Part shown: positions 22,869 through 33,820 of the stretch, piece by piece
Layout of the letters: each line of letters opens with the position of its first letter
Position numbering within the stretch: position 1 is the first letter of the stretch
Assembly: GCA_010093685.1 (NCBI GenBank)
Contig: MU006243.1
Location: 194,360-258,359, forward strand
DNA: 64,000 nt
Direction: 5' to 3'
Origin: Ophiobolus disseminans
Taxonomy: Eukaryota > Ascomycota > Dothideomycetes > Pleosporales > Phaeosphaeriaceae
Program-made: the position numbers and the translations under genes
The notes under the pieces: model-generated
Databases searched by the model: none
The model's input: the letters and a program-made list of their open reading frames with translations, nothing else
What the model was told of the DNA's origin: nothing

Positions 22869-25310
22869 ATGGACGATCACGATCTCAAGTCGCAGCAATC
22901 GCATGCGCCGCTGGACTTCATGCAGGATACACCGCCCCGCGCCGATGTCGATGAGATCCTGCGACGGAAGCGGAAAGCGAGGGAATACAAGGTAAGCGTG
23001 GGGCGAGCACTCGTAGAAGACGGTACGGCACACGGAACGGAAGGCGGCCATGAGGTTCAAGAGAGGGGCAGTCAAGGAAGGCGTCTTTTCTTTGCCAAAT
23101 TGGGCTACACAGTCCGGCGCATTAAAGCATCTTCCTCGCGGCCGACTACATAGTACACATGACGCCGCGAACCTGCACTGACTGGCAACCAGGCCTGCTA
23201 TCCGTGTCGACAGCGCAAGGTCAAATGCGACCAGTCAGTGCCGTGCAAGACATGCGTCGTCCGCGAACACCCCGAGCTATGTACCTACCACCCACCGAGC
23301 GAGGCGCATCCACCCGCAAAGCGCATCAGCATGGGACTGGGGCTGGGGCAGAACGGGCACGACTTCAACAATGGGCTGGTCCACATCCACGGTGGGACAG
23401 TCACACTGCCGCGAGAGGTGTGCATGTTTCTGAATGGCATGGCACGAGCAATGCGCTGACAAGGTTAGGACTGGGAGCGCATTTGCGCCAAACTTCAACA
23501 AGCAGAAAAGTCACTTGGTGAGCTCAAGAACTCCATCAGCAGCGTATCCGAAGTACCGCCCCCGATCAACGGCTTCTCTCCAGCCACATCCGGGAACACG
23601 TCGCTAGCAGCGGCTGCGCCCATGGACGGCGAGCAGAGCCATGTTCGAACGCAGGGCATACACACGCGCAACGACATTACCGGTCAGACAATACATATTG
23701 GACCGAGCTCAGTGCCAGCGCTGGTCATGGCACTGGGCAGAGGGAACACAGAATGGGCACCCGGTGTGCAGGACCTGCTGGGCAAGAAGAGCATGCTGCC
23801 CATATTCGGCCTGGACAACGAGAGTGCCACCTACCCTTTCGTGGACCTCTGGGGCTTGCCGCATGGATCCATAGCCCGCGCCAACGAACTTGCGAATGCG
23901 CTGCCAAGCGACTCGGAGTGTCTGAGCTTCTTCCGTTGCTACCGCGAGACCGCCCATGTCGTGTATCCCGCCGTGTCGGACATTGAGGGAATCGAGTCGG
24001 ATCTCCTGCTGTTCCTCATCAACCGCGCAAGCTCGCATGGCACAGATGGCATCACAGATCAGCAGATCTACGGCAAAGACCTGCATTGGATAGGACTGGT
24101 CTTCGCCATACTAGCTTCTGGCTGTCAATGCTCGACCCTTTCAAGAAGGGAGAGGGAACTGACATCACAGGTCTACGTATGTTGCAGCTTCGAGTGCCTC
24201 CGCTTCACCAACTTCCTATCCCATGCGACGCTCGAGAACATCCAGACACTGCTGATTCTCGGCAATGTCATCTCCAACAACATGAACGCCGGAGTGGCGT
24301 GGAGTCTGATGGGTCTCACAGTACGGTTGTCGCAGACACTAGGCTTACACCGCATGTGCCCGCCCTCAACACCTGTACAGCAAAAGATTACACGGAGCAA
24401 GGTATGGTGGGCACTGCTGTGGCAGGACTCACTGTTGTCCGTATCATACGACCGCGCGTCCTCAACCACAACAATCGACCACACCGTACCACTGAGCCAG
24501 CATACAGCTCCAGGGACTAGAACGTACGTTGAGAGCATGTACCGTCTGTGCAAGGTTGGTCTCGACATTGTGCGTGAGCGCCAGCGGACACAGAATTCAC
24601 ACGATGCCCTAATCCGCATCACCGAGCACCGCAACGAGCTCCAAGAGATCATGATCGACGCAGCAGACTACCTCAAAGACTCTAGGAGATGCCGGTCTAT
24701 GCGAGACCAGCTGGAGCACTGGGCACTGTACCTCCACATCTCGTACATCACGTCCGAACTCTGCCGACCCGCAATCAGCCCCGCCACCGCTGGCCTCGAC
24801 CTCTCCAAAACACTGCGCAAAACATGCATCGACAGCCTAACCAATACCGTCGAGGCCTTCCTCGGCCTGCAGAACATGACCCCCTTTGCAACACGCTCAT
24901 GGTCTGCTGTCCACCGCTCCCTCAGCTCAGCTCTTCTCCTCGGCATCCTCGGTGAACACAACCGCAACGAGCGCGCCCGCGGCCTCCTCCAGAACGTCAT
25001 ACAGGTCCTGAGCGACGTTACCAAGGACGTCGACCCCGCGGAAATGGCTACGCCCATTACGCGCTCTGTTTCTGCGTTGGAGCGCCTGCTTAGGATTACT
25101 TCGACGCATAACCGCAAGACGAGCGAGTCCGGGTCGCAGGCTTCGCCTACGATGCATGTCTTCACTGCTGATGATATTAACAACGCGCTGGTAAATGGCG
25201 ATGGAAATATGTTCTCGCAGTCGCCGTTGCTGGGCCTGGATCTTGACTCGTCGCCGTATGCGCTTATGGAGTCGATTGTATGGGGTGCGACGCAGCAAAA
25301 GACGCCTTGA
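22869..25310 (+). CDS. Zn2Cys6 transcription factor
   Basis: Nuclear DNA-binding regulator of 729 residues. Exons are 22869-22991, 23193-23417 and 23469-25310. The binuclear zinc cluster begins at the first splice (ACYPCRQRKVKCDQ) with spacing C-x2-C-x6-C-x5-C-x2-C-x8-C, residues 43-71. The second intron (23418-23468) is placed so that a coiled coil follows (DWERICAKLQQAEKSLGELK), the usual dimerisation element. A fungal-specific regulatory domain occupies about 210-560, with GNVISNNMNAGVAWSLMGLT and RLSQTLGLHR as the typical core and KVWWALLWQDSLLSVSYDRA next. Its targets are unknown. The neighbouring MFS gene is a candidate by proximity only. The first intron (201 bases) is long for this window. 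Confidence 0.92.
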
Positions 25311-26037
25311 AAAATTCCACGGGAGATGACTTGTCATATTAATACTTACACGCCAGTACCGTTTGACGTGGCGGAATCGCCGCGTCGCGGGCATAGTAGC
25401 TGCGAGTAAGCGCGCGAACTTACGGCGCTGATATCTCCAAGGCTCGGGATTTGAAAGACAGCCACATCTATCACGAACTTCGACAGTGTCTGTTAGGAGA
25501 CATGAAGGCCTTACAGTCGGCCTGGGGAAGACCGAGAAGAAGATTTTAGGTACGGCAAAGCCGTGGAGAAGCGGAAAGGGAAAAGGGAAGGAAAAGTCAG
25601 GTTAAGCCTAGTGTATATATCTTTCCATCACATCGGCATGGTTAGGTCGCAGAAGCTTCGCTTGCAGGAGGTTTTAGGTGGCCAAAAGTACGCATAAAGG
25701 AACGACATATGGTCTCGTCAAATGTGTAGTTCAAGAACTTACTTACATCGTCTCATCATCCCATGCACGCCTCTCACACAACCATGTATACGCACAACGC
25801 AATGTAAAGCACAATCATTATTTTTATTTCCATACGATCCATTTCGCTTCGCTTCGTTCCGTTACGTTGCGCTCCACATCGTCCGATCTAAGGGATATCA
25901 AGAGCCCAAGGTATCCAAATCCCATACCTTCGGCGTAACTGTACTACGAAACCCCACCCAGCAACTCCCAACGCCAGAATGAAACCACTTATTCACATCT
26001 TCCCTAAACAGAAAAGGTAGTACTCCGACCCACCAAA
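25311..26037. other. Convergent 3' spacer
   Basis: Lies between the 3' ends of the Zn2Cys6 and VID27 genes. No gene or repeat recognised. Confidence 0.5.
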
Positions 26038-28567
26038 CTAATAAGGACTGTTCACAATCTCGTTCCTACCGAGATAGCTGCCCCGCACGCCGCTGCGCCT
26101 ATTCGCGCCCACGCGCGACGGCGTAGCAATGCTCTCGCGCGTCGGCTTGGACAGCGCGCGCCTAGCCACCATATCGACTTCGTTCGGCAGTGCGACGATG
26201 AGGTTCTTGTCCGAGCCGAATTTGAAGTTATCAGCCTTCACCTCCTCAGCGTAGCGCTTGATGTTGTATGGATCCCTACGGTTAGCCAGGACCTTCTTCA
26301 TGCTCCATGTAACAATGAAAGGGCCGGTAGCGGTGATGATGGTGGTCTCCTTGTCGTCGAGGCCCGTGTTGAAGTGTGCGGTTGTGAAGGAGATGGGGGC
26401 CTTTGTTTCGTGCTGGAATTGAGCGACGTGGGCGGGAGTGAGAGCGAGGCGGCGGGGCTGGGGCTTGTCGTCCTTTGCGAAGGCTTTTTCGAAGCCGAGC
26501 TTGCCGTCGTTTTTGCCGCCCTTCTGGAGCGCGTCGATGAGCAGGAGGTATGTGCGGGTTGTGGCTAGGACCCAGCGACCATCTGCTGAGACATCCATGC
26601 CGATGATCGGGTCACCAAGAGCAGGAATGAGAGTCTTAGCGTTGATGCCTAGTCGATCAAAGAGTCGAATGTCTCCCTTCTCGGAAGCGACCGCGATGTG
26701 GCCCTTCTCGGTTGTGGCGGCAGCAGAAAAGGCATTCTTGGTGGCGTATTGCTTAAGCTGATCGTCGACGAGCTTGTTGCCGGCCAAGCGAGGATCGACA
26801 CGGTAAAGAGCGTTGCCTGACAACCCTAAGAAGGTCTGCTCTCCACTCATCTGTGCAAATTTCTGGACACTCGTCAGCTCTGGCACAACTAAATGTGCAT
26901 GGTTAAACTTACGTTCTCGGGCGCGAAGACCTTGACTGGAATGTCGTCGTGGACCTTCCATTCATCGACCACCTTTCCAGTCTCCAAGTCCATTCGATAG
27001 AGGTTGTTGGGGTTGTCCAAGTTCTGCAGAATCATGTCTTGATCCTGTTGGTGGAGCATGACCTTGTGGGGGTTGAATGCCTTGCCCTTTGGTGTCATGA
27101 CATTCGAGATAGTAGTCGAGAACTGGAGCTGATTGTCCGCCGTGTGTTTGAAGACACCGATTTTGTTGCCTCGTACAACAAACGACCTGTCATGCTTGTA
27201 GCCGACCGCTAGCTGTGAATTCTCGGCACCGTCCGTGGGACCGGTCTCGACATCGTCCTCGGATTCGTCTGAGTCGTAATGCTCGCTGCGCTGGTCATTC
27301 GCACTCTCGTACTCCTCCTCCTCGTCTTCCTCTTCCTGCTCTTCATCAGGTGCATCTTCCATTGTGAGGTCCTGGAACGCCTCCATGACATAGTCGCGGT
27401 CCGTATCCTTGGCTTTACCCCACTTGACGTTGTTCAAGTGCTCCCACAAAGCTTGCATGACACCATTCTGGATATTTTCGAGTCGATCCTGGTCTTTGAA
27501 CTTGAGCAGCCAGGAGTATGCCGAGCCATCTTCTAGGTAGTGGTTGAATATAAAGGACTTGTACTCATAATTGAAGACTGGGTTGATGTCATCAACAACA
27601 GGCTGGCCAAGCCACTCGCGCTCATCACCCGCGATGTGCAGCCAGTAGTCCCAGTTGCCGATTTCTGTGACTTCGACATGCACTTTTTCATCTTGGCGCA
27701 TGAAAGTGCCAGAAGGAAAGTCAAACAAGTGTAATTCGGCCTCTCCCTCAGCAAGGAATCCCAGGGCTTGTGGCTGAGCGGCTGATGGCGGTGCAGCGGT
27801 CGGGTCTTCTGTGACCTCGGGCAACTTGCCCTTTCCAGCTACCTTCTTAACCATGGCTTCTTTTGTGGTGTTCGGGAAGAGCTCTTCGGTCGGTGGAGCT
27901 ACGAAGGGGAGGACAGATGTGCTGTTGGTCGGGCTAGCTACAGGGCTTGCGTCTGGAATAGGTTCCTCGTAGAAGGAGAGCGCCTCGAGATCGTCTTCGG
28001 TCGCGTGTTCGTGGCTCCTCCTGAACTTTCTCTCGTACACGCACTGCAGGGCAACGCGCTCAAAGAGTGCCGCGGTCTCTGGCTTGATTGATGCGTCGCA
28101 CACAAACTCCCAGAGGTCGTCAACGTCACCACTGAGGTCGCGCCACGCAAAGATCTTCTCGCCGGTCGAGCGAACGTCGGTGCGGAACTGGAGACCCTCG
28201 TCGAGCAAGAAGGTCTTCTCGTCCTTGTCGGCAGCTAGCGCGTCGAGTGCTGCGTCTTCGCCTCCCTCTTCAGCTAACAGATCCTCTTCTCCCTCCTCGT
28301 ATGCGCGCTGTACGACGAGCTGGTACTGGAACTCTTGCCCTGTACGGCGGATGGTGGCCGCGGCGTCCTTGAAGATGAGCTCGGAGTAGCCCTTGACTGA
28401 GCGGGGACGGACGAGGTAGAGCTGGCCTTGGGGAATCTCGACGATAGTTTCTTTAGAGCTGTCGCCGAAGACGAATTTACTTACTAGAGTGACGGGTCAG
28501 TGTGCTGCCTTATACAATAGCGGGGGAGGGGCAAGGAAACAAACATACGGTTTCGGAGCATAAACAT
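26038..28567 (-). CDS. VID27: VID27-family protein
   Basis: Conserved fungal cytoplasmic protein of 804 residues, named in yeast from a vacuolar import and degradation screen; its molecular role is still poorly defined. Exons are 28567-28549 (only 19 bases), 28483-26913 and 26862-26038. Splicing gives the family N-terminus MFMLRN followed by SKFVFGDSS. The N-terminal PH-like region includes GQLYLVRPRS. The middle is acidic (EEQEEEDEEEEYESAND). The C-terminal half is a WD40-like propeller domain, with FAPENKFAQMSGEQTFLGL across the second splice, then DPIIGMDVSADGRWVLATT and ATGPFIVTWSMKKVL. The short first coding exon is set by a GTATGT donor and fits the family start exactly. A MITE lies about 525 bases upstream. 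Confidence 0.95.
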
Positions 28568-30040
28568 GGCGGAAGACGCTCGGTGTGGCGGGGTGGTCGA
28601 GAGCTTGGCCGTCTAGTTAACTCTGGAAAGTTGATAGACACGGCGCACGTGGTTCCATCAGCTTGAAGCCCTCCAGAGGTAGCGATTGTTATGATGTTAG
28701 CGGCGAGACCCTGAACGCAAGCTCTCGCTAAGGCACAAGCTGTCGCCTGCAGCAAACGTCATAATGCACGTGACGGTAGCCAGAACATCGTCCACGGGTA
28801 CCTAGGAACTGCTCTTGTGCTTAATACATCGAGCTCTTCACAATGTCAAGTGATAGAAGGCCTGTTCATTGCACTCTCACGACGGAAACGAGCAGGATCG
28901 AGCAAACTATGGCAGAGGTAGAATGCATGAGTTTGTCTACTCAAGGACATTGCGAAGTCTTGACATGTCAATTATCATAATTGATGTAGCACCCAGTCGC
29001 AAATTAGTCGCTACTACCCGACAGATGTTAAATGTTGATATTGCCAATTGTAAATTTCCATCGTGTTGTTCCCCTATAGGCAGATACCCGCCTCTCGCGA
29101 GGTAAGTCGCGAAAGCCAGCAAAAAAGTCAAGCTAGAACTACGTATAGAATAGCTGTTCTAAACTCCTAAAATCCTCTGTACACAGACAGAATAATGTAT
29201 CTATTTCCGACTTTCGCGACTCACCGAGAGCATGCGTCTGCATACGGAGAGATCTGGCTCCTATCACCACTTACCTCGACCATGATATTGAGTGCAAGGA
29301 CGCGCCAGACCCACAAACATATGCCAAGTACTACACCGAATAGAAAAAAGTAATATGGCGGGATGTATGTGCACAGTTGAAGTTTGAGGAACGAATCGAG
29401 TGAACACATTTACTCGCCATGTTTCACGGTATCGTCAACCTAGATCGAAGACGCATCAATGCAACGCGCTTCAACTCCCAGACGCAGGTACCGTAAGCTA
29501 GCCAACGCAGCACCGGTTGTCCCCCGAGCTGCATTCGAATTCAACGCGAGACGGCTGCTTCACCGGACTCAATCCTCCAAACATCGCATCAAGATCTAGG
29601 GTGCGCCCTGCAGCGGACACAAACTGCGCAGGTGAGACTTCTACACCGGAACCTTTTGCTCCACCGAGTCCACCAATCTCCACTTCAATACAACTTATCG
29701 TCACACTTACCACAAACTGTCATATGATCTGCAGCACACCACCAGTTTTTAGCTCCCGAACTTCCGTGGTATCCCCGGGACCCACACAAACCTTATTTTT
29801 TAACCCTCCGCAAGGGTCCCAAACTAGTAGCCACACTCTTTGACTCGAAGCGCAGGCCAGCGTTCCATAGGGGCTGTTAGGATGTCTTCTAACGCTTTTG
29901 CCTTTCGCTTAGAAGTCGTCATGCGGACGATGCGCATGGAAGCATGCAGGACGGTTTCAGCGATAGTTGCGCTTCTATCGCGTCCTTTGCCCTGAGTCGG
30001 TAACGACTCGACTACCGAAGTTTCGACCATGGTTCAGCTG
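28568..30040. other. Intergenic, VID27 upstream region with a MITE
   Basis: Holds MITE copy 2 at 29092-29230. An open stretch at 29824-30030 (minus) has a basic, Lys-rich composition directly downstream of the BRCT gene stop. It could be an extra 3' exon of that gene, but no splice pair convinced me. Confidence 0.45.
29092..29230 (-). mobile_element. MITE copy 2, 139 bp
   Basis: Reverse-oriented relative of the element at 22334-22479. Its reverse complement starts CTCTCGGTGAGTCGCGAAAG and aligns along the whole length with copy 1, including the inner blocks TCTGTCTG, TACAGAG, AACAGC and TTCTATACGTAG. Most differences are transitions, with one indel of roughly ten bases near the far end. No clean target duplication is visible, so this is probably the older copy. 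It sits in the VID27 upstream region. Confidence 0.85.
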
Positions 30041-31199
30041 TCATGTGTCGCCATGAGCACGCAACATGCCGACGACGCTATTTTGAATCTTTGGTGCCAG
30101 TTTAAGGGGCGAGAAGCGACTTTCTGGAAGCCGGCGGGCTGCTTTGACAGATTCGAGGACCCTGCAGATGTCAGCTTCGTGTTCGTGTCTTGTGCGCGTG
30201 CAGCCACATGTTCGAGACTCAAAGACACAGCTTACCATTCAGCGGTGATGAACTTGACGGCCTTGCCACCGGTCCTCGCTATTTCCTTCTGGATCTTGGT
30301 AGCAGCAAGCCCTCCGCTAGCGCCACCGTTGCTACCTAAGGTCCCAAGAATGACGTGCGTGACGGAGCGGCGACCGAGTGCGATGGAGTGTCTTGCGCCG
30401 TGTGCGGCCAACATGTGCTTGAGCTTGTGGTCGGAGATCAATGGTGCGGTAGATCCGTTGATGTAGAAGCATAAGCCGGCAAAGACTTGCTTGTCGAGAG
30501 GTTTATGTGAGGTGCCACAAGCGTCGTTCTCGAAGACTGGAACCTTGTCTAAAAGCTATCAGACTGTATGTTCTTCGAGGGTATTGCTCAAGTGTGAGCT
30601 CGTTGGATACAAGATGAGCATGACGGTAGGGATGCTGTAGTTGAAAACATGGTTGACAGACGTACCATCGTGTTCCAGCGGCTCATCTGTTCTCGGAACA
30701 TCGGTATTGTCTTCAGGTGAGGTGCCTCTCCTCTCGGCGACCTTCTCTTGCGGCAACTTCTTGCCCGCCTTGCTTGCACCCCAGACTTCGGCCAGGCTCT
30801 TCTGTCCACCAGTCCTCAGTCCTGTCGCGCCCTTCTCCCAGCCACCATTGGCCTTCCTGCCATCCTTTCCGAAGTCCTCGCTGCCTGCGCCGACTGTGTC
30901 TGCAACACGCTTTCCCCCCCACCAAGGCCGCCCTTGTACTGCTCGCTAAGCTTGAGGTTGCGCGAGACGCGCCATGAAGTGGAGCCCGAAAGGCGGTTCT
31001 CTGCGCGCTGGTGGCCTGTAGAGCTGCTGTTCCAGGGATTGAAGAATGTCCGAGCCGCCGGCGCTGCTTTGGTCGAAGAAAGTTGTTGAGGTGTGCTGAC
31101 TGCTCGGTTCGAGGTCGAAGTCACTTGGGACGAGGCTGGGGGCAGTGACGGATTGCTGCCATTGTGCATTCGGCGTGAGTGGCGGGGGTTGCTGGTCAT
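30041..31199 (-). CDS. BRCT-domain protein, one apparent frameshift
   Basis: Predicted nuclear DNA-damage or repair-associated protein with a C-terminal BRCT domain: GLCFYINGSTAPLISDHKLK, then HGARHSIALGRRSVTHVILG, then AVKFITAEWVLESVKA across an intron (30162-30235). A second intron is 30549-30665. The N-terminal part is Ser/Pro/Asn-rich and contains NPWNSSSTGHQRAEN and STSWRVSRNLKLSEQY. At 30914-30920 the coding strand has seven G residues where eight would keep the frame. Coding character continues past it in the shifted frame for about 250 bases, and all later splice phases agree with that frame. This is either a sequencing or assembly slip or a true disabling mutation. The 5' end is unresolved: 31199 is the first in-frame ATG, but coding-like sequence continues upstream. 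It resembles the BRCT of Rev1, but no polymerase domain is present. Confidence 0.7.
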
Positions 31200-32372
31200 G
31201 CCGGGCGATCTCGCTGCGGTCTTCTGCGATGCGACGCGGTTAGCTCGAGGCACTCCATGCTGAAATGTGACAGTGTGCAAAGACGCTGCAGTTTTGGGCC
31301 TTGCAGATGCAAGTGAGGCCTGACATGTGCAGGTCGCCCTGATGCGGACGTGGGCAACCGTGCTCGAAGCGGCATCGTGTGGCGGGGTTGCGACCTACCC
31401 TGCTGTTGTTTGTATGCAGTGTGCTTAAGGCGAGTGTTTAACGTGTGATCAAAAGCAATAGTTGCGTGCGATCACGGTCCCGAATGTTGTTCGCTCATAA
31501 TTATAAAGATAAACTTTCGTGTTCGGGTTAATGATGCAAGAAGTAGCAATGTCAATTCTCGATTAGGAAGTGCTGGATGTCAACAATGAAACAGGTGCAC
31601 CGTGTTTTGTTTCCCGGGTAATCTACCGTGCATGAGAACGCTACATTGGGACGCCAGAGTCTAGCAAAGCATCACTTCTAACAAACGTTATACTAGGCTA
31701 TGATATGGCTGTGCAGTCTGACGCTCTGCAGACAACCTTTACTCAGAATGTTAATAATGTTGATACGCTTCAAAGTCTGAGCCGAATAATGCGCTGAGTG
31801 CTCATTGATTGATGACGTGATTTATTACATTTACAGACCCTGGCAGGTCTCGAGGTGCCTCGGCTTGTGCGCGGTGTCATGTTTCGTGTGTATGCAGTAT
31901 AAACCATTCCCCCAAAACTCCTGCGCCGCACCCATGCACCATATCCTGAAACACCATACTGAACTCGCTATGGACGACCTGACCCTATGGTATGAACATG
32001 CTGAAGGTGCAAACAAGAAATGAACCTTGAAATTTTGCCTCGTGAGAGTGCTGCCTCTGGAACGCCCGCCGGAAAACAATGCGAAGCTAGGGTAATAAGG
32101 TGTGATCGCAAAGCAGGGCCAAATAGCCCTGCATGATGAAAAGAAAATAAGAAAGTCACCCGCCGATAGGCTCATTGGTGCACGCGATCACAGCACATGT
32201 GATTCGCGCTCTGAAGGGACCATCATCGTGCCTCGACTTCTTTTTTGTGCCAGACCGGGATTGGTTTTCGTGGAGGCGCGCCGAAGGATGCTACATTGAC
32301 TCGTAGAAAAAGAAAATTCTCGTGAATTCGTAATGAGATCGTCGTCGTTTCGGGGCAGCTTAGAGAGCTGCA
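31200..32372. other. Intergenic with possible 5' exon of BRCT gene
   Basis: Reading upstream of the BRCT gene on the minus strand, a Cys/His-rich frame at about 31240-31400 (CRFEHGCPRPH, TCICKAQNCSVFAHC) could be an upstream exon. The remaining 900 bases show no gene. Confidence 0.35.
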
Positions 32373-33820
32373 TCATTTCTTGTTGACGGACTGCTCGTAT
32401 AACATGCGATGCTTTTGCATCTCCTTGGGGTTGAAGCTCGGATGAGATTCACTTCCCTTCCTGCTAGCTAACGAGAGCGAGGAGCCGTTTCCGAACTTAA
32501 GGCTGGCTAGAGACCTTGCTTTCTTCAGAGTCTTTCTTCCTGTGCTATCGGCAGGCTGAGGTGCGACGACAGCAGCAGAGGGTTGCTTCATCTGCACGAT
32601 TTCCTCGATCTCAGGTCTCGGCTTGACTCTCATGCGTCTGAACTCGCGGGTGATCCTCTCCAAAGTGCTGGGACCCTTGTTTACGATGGTGAAGGTGGGC
32701 ATAGGCTCGGGCACCTGCTGCTCGTGCATGCTAGATCCGACGCTTGGTCTGCGCTTTGATCCGAAGCTGATGCCTGAATCCTTCTTTTCTCTTTTGCCTG
32801 TCTTGTACTCGTCTGTGTACCGCTCGAAAGATTCTGGGCCTGCAGTAGACAAGCAATCGTCGATCATCTGCTTTGCCACTTTCGTGTACTTGTCCACAAT
32901 CCGTTGAACAGCAGGCCAACCAGTCTCCTCGTCTGGTCCCCTGTTCATGTTTAAGATAGGCTGCAGGACTTTGGGCCCGCCCTTTTGGACAAGACGGATG
33001 TATTCGAAGAAACCATCACGCTCGTCCTTGACCGCCTGAGCATCGACTAGAGGTGAAGGAAGCTTTGCATGTGATTGAATGGGAGGCAACAGCGTGTTGA
33101 GCATACCCATACAGTTGAGCTTGTTGAATGGCTCCATGGACAGTTCATTAATCATGATCTACAATGAGTGTTAAATGACGTTGAAAGAATCGATCAGAGC
33201 TGGCTTACCCATCGGCGCAAGCCGAGCCACAGCTGGGCGTAGTAGCTCTCCGCCTTCCTGTTCTTGCCTTCGACGTTCCTGACCCAGAGCGCAATGCCTG
33301 GGAACTTCTCGGCCATGTTCTCCATGTCGGAGTCGTACGTGTCTGGATAGATGTGCACCCGCTCAAACGCCGCGACCATCTCCTTGCGTCTCCTATTCTC
33401 CAGATCCCTTAAGTAATCCAGAGCAGTAAGCGCCTGCGGGAAATCGACCAGTTGGAGAGAGACATGGAAACAGCGATTGACAAAGTTGACGATGAAGGCG
33501 GGTGGTAGTGAGCTGGGCTGGGTGGGGAGTGAGTTAAGGTGGGTCATGAGCTGCGATGTAAAACTCATAGCTGCAGTCTCGGCACCAGTCCAGGCCATCT
33601 GTCCAGTAACCGGCGACGCATTCCCAGAGTTGCCATTAGGTGTCTGCGCGCGGGAGAGGTCCTTTGTGAGTGGCTGTGAGCGAGGTACACAATTGAGGGT
33701 GTACATGGTCCGTAGTGGGATCTCGTAGCTGCTAGGATACTGCAACACGTGCTCAAGGATAAAGGACATTGATGTGACATTGCTCTCATCGGAGCCATTG
33801 CGCGAGTGGTTTGACGACAT
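32373..33820 (-). CDS. Conserved fungal protein, function unknown
   Basis: 465 residues from two exons, 33820-33209 and 33158-32373 (50-base intron, phase 0). I do not recognise a named domain, but it reads as a well-conserved fungal protein. The N-terminal half is helical (MSFILEHVLQYPSSYEIPLR, FPQALTALDYLRDLENRRRK, SYYAQLWLGLRRWIMINELS). The C-terminal third is basic and disordered, with Ser-rich tracts (KKARSLASLKFGNGSSLSLA). There is no signal peptide or membrane segment. A soluble, possibly scaffold-like role is a guess. Confidence 0.8.

Noticed and set aside
20169..25310. MFS exporter plus Zn2Cys6 regulator as a biosynthetic cluster
   Set aside because: No synthase, oxidoreductase or tailoring enzyme lies alongside; the neighbours are VID27 and RNA-binding genes.
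29824..30030. Extra 3' exon of the BRCT gene
   Set aside because: Basic coding-like composition, but no donor/acceptor pair gave a consistent phase.
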